Assembly (NCBI GenBank): GCA_006384855.1
Contig: VCJN01002542.1
Location: 30,985 to 94,984 of the forward strand
Source: Tetraselmis striata
Lineage: Eukaryota > Chlorophyta > Chlorodendrophyceae > Chlorodendrales > Chlorodendraceae
Length of the DNA: 64,000 bases
Direction: 5' to 3'
The notes under the pieces were generated by a model that searched no databases, was not told the origin of the DNA, and saw only the letters and a program-made list of their open reading frames with translations. Shown in pieces: positions 37,407 to 49,482 of the stretch (positions are counted from its first letter, which is position 1; each line of letters begins with the position of its first letter). The translations under genes were made by a program, and so were the position numbers.

Positions 37407-38005
37407 GGCAAGGATGTGCTGTGACGCGGGAGGAGGTTCCGTGTTCGGCAGGCGGAAATTCTCAGGGGGGTGTCGGTTTCAAGGACTGGCCTGGCGAGTG
37501 GTGTCGAGGTGCACTGGCGAGGCGGCTGCGAGTGTGAGGCGTGGGATGAACAAGGCAGCCGGTCAGTTGAAAAGTAGCGCTATTGCTACCACCGACCGTC
37601 GGTGCTTATTGTCGATGTATGTCGCGCGACCGTCGTTTCGCGCAGGGCAGGATGCACCATTCGATGTGTGGTGTCCTTTGGTTGAGCGCAGCACTCCCCG
37701 CACATGCCTTTATCTAGACGAGGTGATACCGAAACTACAAAGGAAATACAAGCAGTTACTCCAAAGCGCGCACGAGCGTGGATGAGATGTTAGTATTGCA
37801 TGACTTCCTCAGACCTCAACCGCCCGTTCCGCAGCATCGCGCTTGGCTACCGAACTTTATGGGAGAACCTTTTGCTTGTAGTTTTAAAATGATTCTCCCG
37901 TATTCCGATCTTTCCGCAGATGAGTTTCGGAAAAGTCCATGGCCGCCAAGTGATCCGCCCGTCTCGGGCCAGGAATCCCGGCCGGGATTGATGGAACGAA
38001 CGATT
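37407..38005. other. Spacer upstream of the isomerase gene
   Basis: About 600 bp that must contain the isomerase promoter. Plus-strand frames run through it (to 37785 and 37778-38008) but I recognise no family. The gag-YR element begins at its right edge. Confidence 0.4.
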
Positions 38006-41000
38006 TGATCTAAACTAGTTTATGGGGTTTCCATCCTTGACCTAACCGCTTTTCAGCTACAAGTGCTGCGCAGTGGTACGGGAACTAGTAACTGTTGTTG
38101 CGCCCTTGTTGGGTGCAGCACGAGTAGACATAAAAGCAGCCAGAACAGCTGAGCCTGCCATCTTCCAGTTTTCGCTGCGTTCCACGCAGCGATGTAAAAA
38201 CTGTCTCGTAACCCGTTGCGAGCAAGGTCACCCCAGGTTGTTCAAGACCACACCCGGCTCGCCATCCGAGTGTGATATTCTCGTCCGTACGTCCGTGCGT
38301 TACTATGTCAGATGGAGAAGAACCCGTCGCTGAGCCGACGTTGGAGTCGCTGAACGCAGATATGAGGGCCCAGTCTTCATTACTGCGAGAGCTGGCTACA
38401 GCTGTGGCACAACTGACGGTTCGTGATCGCGTTGTTGATGGAGAAGGAGCACATGGCTCCGGCTCAGGGCAGCGTTTCGCGAGACAGCCGACAAGCAGCG
38501 GGGGAGCCGCAGAGCGCCCCGACTTGCTAGAGCTAGCCCAGAGCGGCCGTGTCGGAGCAAAATCCGTGAGTGCCGAGGATGATTACCTCGCGGTGCCAGA
38601 GCTACTGCAGAGAGCAGAGTCTGGTTACGAGGCCGTTCGACCGGTCAGCCGAGTGCCTGGACTTTTCCCCTTGAGCACCGACCTAACGAACGAGTACCTC
38701 AAGCAGGATGACCGGCGTCTGCCGGCCCAGGAGGAGTACTTGTGGATGTCGTGTTTCGGGGCTCACATGGCCGCCCTTTTCGTGGCGCTCGACGAGCTAC
38801 TGCCCTACGTCCCTACCAGCAACCAGGACTTCACCCCCTACCTCGCGAGAGCCCGGAACCACGCCGAGGCCATCGACAAGGCGTTTCGGTTTCGTTTGGC
38901 CTTCCTACGGAAGCTCAATGAGATCAAGCGTGTGCACGGTGACCAAGGTGTTCTGGACGTGCTGCGAGCCCAGCATTTTCAGCCTGCTTCGGAGCATCTG
39001 GGTTCCGCGATTTTTGGGGACCTCATGCGGGACTACGAGCGTCGTGTCTTCGAGGCGACCGTTGCCAGCAGCGCCAAGGCGACCGCTACTTCTCGAGTAG
39101 CGGCTGCAGTTGCAGGTCGCGGGCGTGGGCGAGGACGTGGCGGCGGACGTGGACGTGGCCGCGAAGGTGAGCACGAGTGACGGTGTGGGGCGCCGTTCGT
39201 CGGGGCTGCAGGAGCCTTGCGAGGCCACCTTTCGGTGACCGCCGCAAGACGCACCCTTGCAGCTCAACGGCGGGATGAGCGCCCTGTGTCAGGACCTGAC
39301 CCCCCCACCTTACAGACTTCATTTAGACCTTCCTCGGTGCGGCGCTTCTTACAGCTACAGCCGAGTGCGGCTCAACCATCCGCACACCTGCACATGGCGG
39401 CTCAACCATCCGCCTTTCGAACAACCCCATCTCTGCGTTCGTCGGTTGTTACACTACGAGTTACAACCGGTTCGCAACGACCAAGTTTCGCGCGTGTACG
39501 TTACGCACGGGACAGGCGCTACGAGCGCGAAGGGCGCGCGGGGCGGCCCTCCTACCTGAACCTAGCCCCGCAAACCCGTACTGAAGCTACTGCAAACCCG
39601 TCCAGTAACTACCGGCCAACCGCCGGGAACCTAACCGTTGCTGCCGAGTACTTTGCGAACAGTGGCCGTGCCGGTGGCACTCTGTCAGTAAAACGACGCA
39701 CTTACGTAATCGACGAGCCCGCAGCTATCGCTCCGTGGGCTGCGTCACTGCGATCCCGACTACAGGACGCGTTCGGCTCAGACGAGCTAGGCCAGCGGAC
39801 GCTCGACCTGCTCTCCAGCTCCCTCAGCGCTCAGACCCTCAAGAGCTACGCCGGCAGACTGTCTCAGTTCGCTGAGTTCTGCCACGACTCCGAGAACATC
39901 AGCCCGCTAGAGGCGACTACTGCTACTGTTGTTCGGTACGTTGCCTGGATCGGGGAGCGAGGGCACATCGCAGCTAAGTCGCTGCAGCCCTACCTGTCTG
40001 CCATCAACACCTTCTTCGAGCTGCACAACCTCGTCCCGATCGCCAAGGACAGCCTACACCTCACTTCGGCAAGGCGTGGGTTAATGTTGCGGCAGCGCCG
40101 ACTGGACGCTGCCCCCTTGCGTGTCCCTCTGCCTGCGGATGTAGCTTACCGCTTCGTCTCAAAGGCCGAGCTAATTGTGTCTGCTCCTTACCCAGAGTCC
40201 CACCTCGACTACCGAGCCCTCTTGGCCTCGGTTGTCAACTTCCTGTTCTTTGCCAGGGGCCTCACTGGCGTCTCCTGTCGAGCGCAAGATGTGCATGTCG
40301 ACACCTACAACATCACCTTGCAGATCTACCGCGAGAAGGGTCGCGCTGGCCGTCGGGGACCCGACGACCTGCGCGTACTTCTCCTTCCAGTGTCCGAGCA
40401 CCCTCGAGTGGCACGACTCTTGCGCTACTTCATCGACAACGTCCAGTCTGTCCCCCTGGTTACTGTTGGCTTGGCTGCCTCCAACTTCTGGGCTGTCAAT
40501 GTGGCTGAGCAGTCAAAACCTTGGACTGCGGCTACGATGTCAGACTAATTGTCTACAGCGGTCAACCTAGTCAACGCTGCCCCTCCTGCTGGCACTTCCT
40601 GGACTTCACACAGTCTACGTAAGGGCGCAGCCTCTGCAGCAAACGCCATCGGAGCGCCACTGTCCCACATCCGCTACCAAGGCGGTTGGGCCACTAACTC
40701 CGATGTCGTTCTAGACTACATCGACCCCAACGTTCTTCCTTCTCCTGGCGCGTGGTTCTTCTTTGGACACATCGCCCCCCTCCGCCACTTCCAAGTCCAA
40801 CAGGACTCCGCAGCGGTGGCCTTCCCAGTGCCTCCTTCATGACTTGGCGCTACCCCTTCTCCGTCAATCCACCGCTCTCTACGTTCGCTCAAGACTGGCA
40901 AAACCAGACTCAACTTTGAAATGATCTAAACTAGTTTATGGGGTTTCCATCCTTGACCTAACCGCTTTTCAGCTACAAGTGCTGCGCAGTGGTACGGGAA

Positions 41001-41225
41001 CTAGTAACTGTTGTTGCGCCCTTGTTGGGTGCAGCACGAGTAGACATAAAAGCAGCCAGAACAGCTGAGCCTGCCATCTTCCAGTTTTCGCTGCGTTCCA
41101 CGCAGCGCCCCCCCTGACTCCGTTTTCCCTCCACGCTTTCGCTAAACCTTCCTGCCAATTTCGGCTCTTGACCGTGTAAAACAGCCTGCGCGACCTTTTT
41201 GGCAAAACCAGACTCAACTTTGAAA
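38006..41225 (+). mobile_element. Gag-YR element (DIRS/PAT-like ends), copy 1
   Basis: About 3.2 kb. A 186-bp repeat at 38006-38191 recurs at 40922-41107 in the same orientation. A 25-bp block (about 40897-40921) comes before the second repeat and recurs at 41201-41225. This A...B-A-B split direct-repeat plan is typical of PAT/Ngaro-type DIRS elements. Parts: a gag-like region (about 38305-39180) with a conserved middle and a Gly/Arg-rich end; and a tyrosine-recombinase region (about 39660-40842) with a SAM-like N-terminal domain, an arginine-bearing core and HSLRKGAA near its end. No reverse transcriptase or RNase H is visible. The two 186-bp repeats look identical, so the insertion is young. 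The recombinase region looks broken (at least one break). Confidence 0.8.
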
Positions 41226-43092
41226 GCTACGCTTCCCGTCCCGGGAATGAATACCCTGTACAGTACTAGTATGTACTATCGTACATACTATGTAGTATGT
41301 CCCCTGTACTAGTATGTTAAAAATTAGAGATTACAATATGATAGAAAAGGATTAGAATATCTGGTATCCGACGCTGTAGGGAATGCATCAATAATGCGTC
41401 GTGGCACCACGGCAGGCCATGGATCCACGCGTGTGGTTGGATATGGCCGAACGGAAAGAGCCGAACGTACCGTAAGGATTAGTACTCATATTGACTCATT
41501 CGGACGTGGCGCGCGTGGGCGCGGGGCGCAGGGCGCGGGCGGTTTCCTGGTGGCCGCCGGGTGGGTGATGCGCGAATATTAATGGGCGCGGTGTCCGCGG
41601 CTATCCGCGACAGCGAGTAGCTGCGATTATTTGCCCTGCAGCCGCGATAAATAATCGATCGTCCGCCCAGCCCTGTCTGAGCGCCCTGCCTAATGCCCGC
41701 ATTAGGCAGGTCCGATTTAATTTTATGTTTTAGAACCCCCCCCCTCTGTTTCCACCCCCCCCCTACTTATGTTGATCTCACAGTACTCAGTGGAACATGG
41801 CCAAAGCTGCATAATAACTACCACTGGCATGACTTTCTTTATGGTTTCAATGCATGTCTGCGTGCAGAAGGGTGTTCCCTGCCATATGCAAGCGTAAAAT
41901 GGAGAGGGGGTGGGGCACTTTTTGGAACCGTCACCATATTATTACAGTCAGCATCATAAAAAACCAACCATACGGTGGCCTATCCACCTGTTACAGCCCC
42001 CTTAGGACTTAGGCCGAATAGTCGTCTAGCCATAGATTAGTCCTAAAGCAGGAGCTGAGTCGAGGGCCCATTGGATCGTTATTCCACACGGCCAGGAATA
42101 ATGAGCGGAGATTTGGGAAAAGGGATTCTTACAATACCGGAATGCCGGTAACCTGGGTGACTGGCCCGGCGGTGGTTTTGCCGGCCTATTTATAGTCGCT
42201 GGTTTCCGTCATTCCGTGCGCTGTGTACCGATCCAATTTCCGACACCTGTGCTGCGTCTAACTACTAGACTAATACTAAAATCGACGTGTGCGGTCCTAA
42301 CCCGCGGCCCGTCGCTATTTTAGTCACATACTACTAAGTACAGACACGGTTCCTAGCACCTTCGTCTGTCCGCAGCACAGTGATATAATATTTTACTACT
42401 ATTGCTATAGCAAATGCTATAGCGTTCTAGATGGTTCTAGTAGGCTCTAGTACCTACTACTAACACTCCACTGAGGCAGCGCTCCATCTCACGCTTGGTA
42501 TCATCATCCTCCAGCAGGTGACACCATAGCGTACGACAATCGCGCTCTGGCTGGTACGCAGGCGTAAGTACAGGTTACTCGCACCCCATGTGGGTACTCG
42601 TAATACTGTCCTGCACTACTAGTCGCCTGGTAGTCGCTCGTACTGACGCCTCGTCGTCCTCGTACCAGTACTTCGCCTTCGCTTGTACTCGCACTCGCAA
42701 TGCTCATGCTCGTACTTCGCTTGGCTTGTACTCGTTCTCGTCCGCCTCAGTCGCCAGTTCTTCGCTCCTTCGTCGGCTCCCGCAGTACAAAGTACAGCAG
42801 TGTAGAGTACATAACACTCTATGTAGTGCTATGATGATGCGAAGCTGCCGTATGCATGGCATGGATATTAATTAAAGACTTTCCGTGCGTTCTCTAGACG
42901 CTATCCACGTAACCAACACAGTGTATTCACGGCGGCGGTGCCGCTGATGCACCTACCGCTCCCAGCCGCCAATTACCGCTTGAGTACTTGAACATAAAAT
43001 TGAGGCCATTACTTACAAAGTGACCCCCCCCCCCCCGCGCCTATGTTTCTCCAGAAAGTGTAAAACAGTAAATCGGACCTGCCTTGTAAGGA
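41226..43092. other. Intergenic region between the two gag-YR copies
   Basis: About 1.9 kb. Near 41255-41330 are overlapping short palindromes of GTAC/TAGTAC type. Near 42400-42425 is a small inverted repeat (CTATAGC). Tyr/Ser/Thr-codon-like simple sequence rich in CGTACT occurs around 42580-42740. No gene or RNA was recognised. Confidence 0.45.
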
Positions 43093-46000
43093 TTTCAAAG
43101 TTGAGTCTGGTTTTTCCAAAAAGATCGCGCAGGCTTTTTTACACAAACAAGAGCCAAAATTGGTAGGAAGGTTTAAGCGAAAGCGTGAAGGGAAAACGGA
43201 GTCTGGGGCGGGGGGGCGTCGCGTGTAACGCAGCGAAAACTTGAAGATGGCAGGCTCAGCTGTTATGGCTGCTTTTATGTCTACTCGTGCTGCACCCAAA
43301 AAGGGCGCATCGACAGGTGCCTAGTTCCCGTACCACTGAGCAGCATTGAGCAAAAAGCGGTTATAGGGAAATAAGGGAGGAAACCCCATAAACAAGTTTA
43401 GAACATTTCAAAGTTGAGTCTGGTTTTGCCAGTGGTGAGCGAACGGAGAGAGCGGTGGATTGACGGAGAAGGGGTAGCGCCAGGTCTTGAAGTGGGCACC
43501 GGGAAGGCCACCGCTGCGGAGTCATGTTGGACTTGAAAGTGGCGGAGGGGCGCGATGTGTCCAAAGAAGAACCGCGCGACAGGCGAAGGAAGGACGTTGG
43601 GATCGACGTAGTCCAGAACGACGTCGGAGTTAGTGGCCCAACCGCCTTGATAGCGAATGTGCGAAGGCTGTGTGAGCTCTAGGAAGTGCCGGCGGGAGGG
43701 GCAGCACCGACAAGACGAACAACCGTAGAGAGCCAGTCCGACATTGTGGCGGCGGTCCAAGAATTGGATTGTTCGCTTGGTTTGATCGCCAAGAAGTTAG
43801 TTTCGACCAAGGCAACATGAACCACGGGGGCAGACTGTACGTGGTCAATGAAGTGGTGCAGGAGACGCGCGATGCGGGGGTGCTCTGACACAAGAAGGAG
43901 CAGTACGCGCACGTCGTCGGGGCCCCGCCGACCAGCGCGGCCTTTCTCGTGGTACACCTGCAGGGTAATGTTGGAATCGTCGACATGCATATCCCGCACT
44001 CGGCAGGACACGCCAGTAAGTCCCATGGCAAAAAACATGAAGTTGACAACTGAGACCACGAGGGCTCGGAAGTTATACTGGTACTCTGGGATGGGAGCAA
44101 ACACAATTAACTCTGCCTGCTCGACGAAGCTTAAATTGACATCAGCAGGCAGAGGGCGGACTCGCAAAGGGGCAGCCTCTAGCCGGTGTTGCCGTAGCAT
44201 CATGCCACGACGAGCTGCTGGTAGGTGAAGGCTGTCCTTAGCGATTGGGCCGAGGTTGTGTCGCTCGAAGAACGTGTTGATTGCGGACATGTAGGGTTGC
44301 AACGATTTAGCCCCAATGTGCCCACCCTCACCAACCCAAGCAACGTACCGGACGACAGTAGCAGTATAGTCGCCTCTAGCGGGCTGATTTTCTCGGAGTC
44401 GTGGCAGAACTCCGCGAACTGAGACAGTTTGCCGGCGTGACTCTTGAGTGTCTGAGCGGTGAGGGGACTGGAGAGTAGATCGAGAGTTCGATGCCCCAAC
44501 TCTTCTGAGCCGAAAGCGTCCTGCAAAAACCGAGACCGGAGTGACACAGTCCAAGGGGCAACATGTTCGGGCTCGTCAATTACGTAAGTGCGACGCTTGG
44601 CCGACACAGTAACATAAGGTCGGCTCATGCTAGCCAAGTACTCGGTGGTAGCATATAGGTTCTCGGCGGTTGGCTGGTAGTTGCTGGACGGGTTTGAAGC
44701 ATCACCAGTACGGGTTTGCGGGGCTAGGTTCAGGTAGGAGGGCCGCCCCGCGCGCGCACTTTGCGCTCGTATCGCATGTCACGCGCGTAACGTACACGCG
44801 CGCAGCTTGGTCGTTGCGAACCGGTTGTAACTCGCAGTGTGACAAACGACTCACGCAACGATGAAATGGTACGGGAGGCGGTTTGTTGAGCCGCCATGCG
44901 CATGTATGTTTGCGGATGGTTGAGCCGCACTCGGCTGTAGCTGTAAGAAGCGCCGCACCAAGGAAGGTCTAAATGAAGTTTGTAAGGTGATGGGGGGGGG
45001 GGGGGGGGGGGGGTATGGTCCCGATACATGGCCCTCATCCCGTCGTTGAGCTGCAAAGGTTCGCCTCGCGGCGGTCACCGAAAGGTGGCCTCGCAAAGCG
45101 CCCGCAGCTCCGACGAACGGCGCCCCACCCCGTCACTTGTGCTCACCTTCGCGGCCACGCCCGCGCCCGCCACCACGCCCACGTCCACGCCCGCGTGCGT
45201 CCTGCAGCCGCCGCCGCCACTCCAGCAGTAGCGGTTGCTTTTGACCTGCTGGCAACTGTCGCCTCGAAGACGCGACGCTCGTAGTCCTTCATGAGGTCCC
45301 CGAAAATCGCAGAGCGTAGATGCTCAGAAGCAGGCTGAAAATGTTGGGCTCGCAGCATGTCCTGAACGCCTTGATCACCGTGCACACGCTTGACTTCGTT
45401 AAGCTTCCGCAGGAAGGCCGAACGAAAACGAAACGCCTTGTCGATAGCTTCGGCGTGATTCCGAGCACGCGCGAGGTAGGGGGTGAAGTCTTGATTTGCA
45501 TCAAGGGCAGCAGCTCGTCGAGATATACGAAAAGTGCGGCCATGTGGGCGCCAAAACACACCATCCAAAGATACTCCTTCTGGGCCGGTAGACGCATGTC
45601 ATCCTGCTTGAGGTACACGCTCGTTCGTTAGGTCGGTGCTTAGGGGGAATAGCCAAGGCACTCGGCTGACCGGTCGAACGGCCTCGTAACCAGACTGCTT
45701 GTTGCAGTAGCTCAGGCACCGCGAGGTAGTTGTCCTCGCCACTCACGGATTTTGCTCCGACACGGCCGCTCCGGGCTGGCTCTAGCAATTCGGGGCGCAC
45801 TGCGGCTCCCCCGCTGCCTTTCGGCTGTCCCGCAATGAGCTGCCCGGAGACGAAGCCATGTGCTCCACCTCCACCAACAACACGGTCACGAGCCGTCAGC
45901 TGAGTCAACGCTGTTTCGAGCTCGCGCAGCAATGTAGAGTGGGCCTTCACGTCTGCTTGTAGCGATTCGAGCGTCGGCTCAACGACGGTTCTTCTCCATC

Positions 46001-46312
46001 CATCTGACATGGTAACGCACGGACGTACGGATGTGAATATCACACACGAGTGGCGAGCCAGATGTGGTCTTGAACAACCTGGGTTGACCTTGCTATCAAC
46101 ATGTTACGAGACAGTTTTAACATCGCTGCGTGTATGTAACGCAGCAAAAACTAGAAGATGGCAGGCTCAGCTGTTATGGCAACTTTTATGTCTACTCGTG
46201 CTAGCTGCACCCAAAGGGCGTAACGACAGCCGCCTAGTTCCCGTACCATTCAGCAGCACTGTAGCCGAAAAGCGGTTAGGGAAAGGGAGGAAACCCCATA
46301 AACAAGTTTAGA
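43093..46312 (-). mobile_element. Gag-YR element (DIRS/PAT-like ends), copy 2
   Basis: Same family and parts as the element at 38006-41225, in the opposite orientation and of similar length. Long terminal repeats lie at about 46125-46312 and 43235-43408; the short block recurs at about 43409-43433 and 43093-43117. The gag-like region is at about 45140-46010 and the recombinase region at about 43550-44640. Terminal repeats and coding parts have clearly diverged from each other and from copy 1, so this insertion is older. It is broken in several places. Again no reverse transcriptase is visible between the parts. Confidence 0.78.
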
Positions 46313-46917
46313 ACATTACCCTATTATGTATTATATGTACATTATGTAGTATGTATTGTTGGACCCAGGGAACCCTGGTACCCTGAATCCGCTTTTTCTC
46401 TCTGTGAAATCCGCATTTTCCAAGTGAACAGCTGGCTGCCGTAAATGTGCCTAATTTGGACATTGTGGCATAAGTACGACACCCAGTTGTTACCAAAGCA
46501 TGCCACCTAGGCATCCTTGCCAGTTGGCCTCCTTAGACGGAAAGGTGTCCGTCCTAATTGACACCTAGCCGGCTGGTATAAATTGCCAGCCTCGGCTCCT
46601 TGTAATTCAGTCAACTGCTCTTCCCAGAAATATTCCGACTCACCCTTTCTCTCTCGTGACAGTGCCACGTAGCCATCACCTACCTCGGCGACAACGACTA
46701 CCTTTCGTCCATCGATCGCCCACGGCTCACAACAGCCCTTTTCCTTTTCAGCTTGCACCTTGCTTGCTGGCACTCGACGTGATTCGACGCGTGTACGCCG
46801 ACTCTCGCCGACTCCCCCCCCCATTGGTGACAGTGCCACTCAGCCATCACTTCAATAATCTCCCTCCGACATGTATTATGTATATGTATGTACATTATGT
46901 ATTATGTACAACTACCA
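46313..46917. other. Spacer between the gag-YR copy 2 and the TRIM-like element
   Basis: About 600 bp with no recognised gene. AT-rich runs of ATGTATTATGT type occur at about 46320-46350 and 46865-46910. Confidence 0.4.
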
Positions 46918-47423
46918 TGTTGGGACAGTACCTCGTACAGTCCTGTGGTGTGGTCCTCGGCCCGGTTCAGACGGGTATACAAGCTCTACAATATCGGGTG
47001 ATGACATCCAAGTCCGATCGGCACCTTTTTCGAGCTTGATATCTCAACATGGTTTCGGAGCTATGGTGACAACATACCCGGGTTCGACTCGCGCTTGAAG
47101 CATTTCAAGATTTCATGGGTTCTCCTTCTCCCGCTATATCCGGTGTAAGACCGATTCGTAGCTTCCGGTGACGCGATCATCAATTCCCAAAATTTCTCAA
47201 CATCAAGGCTCAAGTGCGGATCATTCCGGCTTCTATGGCTCAGGTCCTACACAGACTTTCCTGCCCTCCCTCTCCTCGGAACCAGGAGGGGTGTTGGGAC
47301 AATACCTCGTACAGTCCTGTGGTGTGGTCCTCGGCCCGGTTCAGACGGGTACACAAGCTCTACAATATCGGATGATGACATCCAAGTCCGATCGGCACCT
47401 TTTTCGAGCTTGGTATCTCAACA
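46918..47423 (+). mobile_element. TRIM-like miniature LTR element
   Basis: Two 132-bp direct repeats (46918-47049 and 47292-47423) start TGTTG and end CAACA, as LTRs do; they are about 97% identical. TGGTTTCGGAGC begins directly after the left repeat, where a primer-binding site lies; it is close to the plant initiator-Met site TGGTATCAGAGC. A purine stretch AGGAGGGG ends just before the right repeat, like a polypurine tract. Flanks TACCA and TACCC look like a 5-bp target-site duplication. The internal part is about 240 bp and non-coding, so it looks structurally whole but depends on other elements. Similar repeats suggest a fairly recent insertion. Confidence 0.75.
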
Positions 47424-47885
47424 TACCCTACAACTCGGGAGTACAGTATCGGGTTCTTGATGTAGTTGCTCGTACTGTCGTACATGAGCTAAGGATTACA
47501 GGTAGCTGCAATTCCTGCAAAGGGCGATCGGGAAACCAGCCTGATAGGGTTCTTGATGATGGCTGATGTGTGTCGCGTGTGCTGCTGGTACAGGGTGGTC
47601 GGTCGCGCGCGTACTTCCTGCTGGAGCAGCTGGTCGCTACACGCCTACACCGCGTCAACCGACTTCTATTTTCAAACTGTTGACAACAGCAGCAACTACC
47701 CGAAAAAAGAAGCAGGTGAGGAAGAGTCCTCACCAGCAGGTTGGATCCCTGCGTCGCAAGTCGCGACCAAGCTGCGAGGGCTGGATTCGTGCAACCACTT
47801 TAACCCCCGCTCCGCGGTGGCGCAGTGGCCCGGAACCTGCGCGCGCCTCAGGCGGTCCAGCGCGCGGGTCGCAAGCACGCGCGGG

Positions 47886-49231
47886 ATGCTGCGGCGCGCT
47901 GCTGCCCCTGGCGCCCCGCTGACCGCGCTGGTAGCGCTGCTGCTGGCGGCGGTGGCTAGGGCGGGTGAGGAGGGCGGCGGCGGTGCGGTGCGGCTGGACA
48001 TCGGCCGCCCGCCAAACGACCCGCTGGCGGCGCAGGCCGCTGGCGGCAGGAGGTGCGTCGCTGCGCCCTCCATCCCGGCTCCCGCAGCTGATACTCAGCC
48101 CAGCATGAGCACTGGGGTAATACCGGTAGGGGATGGGCGACGTATTCAACCCAGGCAGCTACTGGCGGCTTGGTAGCCAGAAGTACCTACTCTAGCTAAT
48201 ATACAGGGTATGGCTACAGTGTGTTTTCGCTGTCAGTCAGGCAACACTGTGGTGTAACACATCAGCTATTGCGGCACTTGCTTGATATCAACAAGTGTGT
48301 CCCATTTAAACCACGATCATAACCATAAACAAATGCTGTATGAGTCCAACAATTCCATTTTATTTTGTTGCCAGTGTGAAGCCTTTCCTTCCGCCTCGCA
48401 CAGGACTGCCATGTCAGCCACTCTCAGCATATCCCCCCCCCCCCCCCCACCCCACCCCCCACTTCCCCAGCAGAGATTCGGAGCACGTGTACTGGAACTC
48501 GGTGACGGGCGACGTCCAGGAGGAGAACCCCGGGGGTGCGGCCGCCGCGAGCCACGGTCCTGCATGCGCGTGCCCTGCGCAAAGGCGGCGGCGGCAGAGC
48601 GGGGCGCTGATCGACCTTCGCGACCCCCTCCCCCCCCCCGGCTTCCCCTGTGCCATCGCGTCTCCCCCAGGGGTGCCCTTCGAGATGGCGGACGGCACCA
48701 AGTACTGGATGCATCCCGGCACGGCGCGCGTGTCCCAGGCCGACCCCGAGGTGCTGCACTGCTTTGTCCTACCCCCCATAGCCTCCCGGCCCACCCTCCA
48801 GGTAGGTCGGTAGGTGGGTGCACATGCACGAGGGTCTTCGTGTGTGTGTGTGTGTGGGGGGGGGGGGGGGTTAACATCGACCCCCCCTCCACCCCCCCTC
48901 CCTTCCTTCCCCCCTCCACTTCCCCAGGCTGGCGACTACGTGTGGGTGGAGAAGTGGAGCCAGCAGCAGCGGCGCAACTTTTATTTGAACCAGGTGCGCG
49001 GGGCCCGAAGGGGGCAGGAGAGCGGCCGCCCTGGCGAGGTGGCAGGGAGCGATGTGGCGGCTGCCGTTGGTGTGCAGTGGGGGGGGGGGGGGGGGGGGGG
49101 GCGCTGACTGGCCGCGGGGCCCCGGGTGGCGGCAGGAGACGGGCGAGTCGTCGTGGGACAGGCCGGTGGACCTGGCGTGGCGGCTGGTGCGGCGCTCCAG
49201 CTTGGAGTACGACCCCTACGCGGAGCTGTAG
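47886..49231 (+). CDS. Signal-peptide protein with one clear and two degenerate WW motifs
   Basis: Five exons, 47886-48052, 48471-48535 (or from 48474), 48671-48801, 48928-48993 and 49136-49231, join in phase to about 174 residues. A hydrophobic N-terminus (PLTALVALLLAAVARA) reads as a signal peptide. Three aromatic motifs of WW type follow: VYWNSVTGDVQEENP, KYWMHPGTARVSQADP and the canonical one, WVEKWSQQQRRNFYLNQ plus ETGESSWDRP. Only the last has both Trp and the Pro; the first two lack the second Trp. WW domains normally bind proline-rich peptides in cytosol or nucleus, so a secretory signal is unexpected. The exon 2 acceptor is a CAGCAG tandem. An earlier exon 3 end at GTGCTG is possible. 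The function is unknown. Confidence 0.72.
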
Positions 49232-49482
49232 CGGACGCCCCCACCCCCCCCCACCCGCACCACCATGCCCTACTGACCCCGTGCCAAACCCCCACAGCAG
49301 CAAACCCCCTCTATTACAACGGAAAGAAAGGAGCCGCCCACGCCGCACCGCTTGTTGCGTTAAGAGATGTACTTACAGCGACGCCCCCACCCGCCAGCCT
49401 CTCCCCCTTCCCTTTATTCACATCGCTGCCCGTAGGGTAGGGGCACCCCCAAGCCCTAGCCAAGCCCCAGAGCCATATCGGG
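49232..49482. other. Short convergent 3' spacer between the WW and VPS3 genes
   Basis: Only about 250 bp separate the two stop codons. It contains C-rich sequence and one minus-strand TGTAA at 49373-49377. Confidence 0.6.
49373..49377 (-). terminator. Possible TGTAA polyadenylation signal for the VPS3 gene
   Basis: The plus strand reads TTACA, so TGTAA lies on the minus strand about 106 nt past the VPS3 stop. Weak by itself, consistent by position. Confidence 0.4.

Noticed and set aside
37282-38008. Two consecutive plus-strand frames upstream of the isomerase gene
   Set aside because: The first overlaps isomerase exon 1 in antisense, and neither shows a domain.
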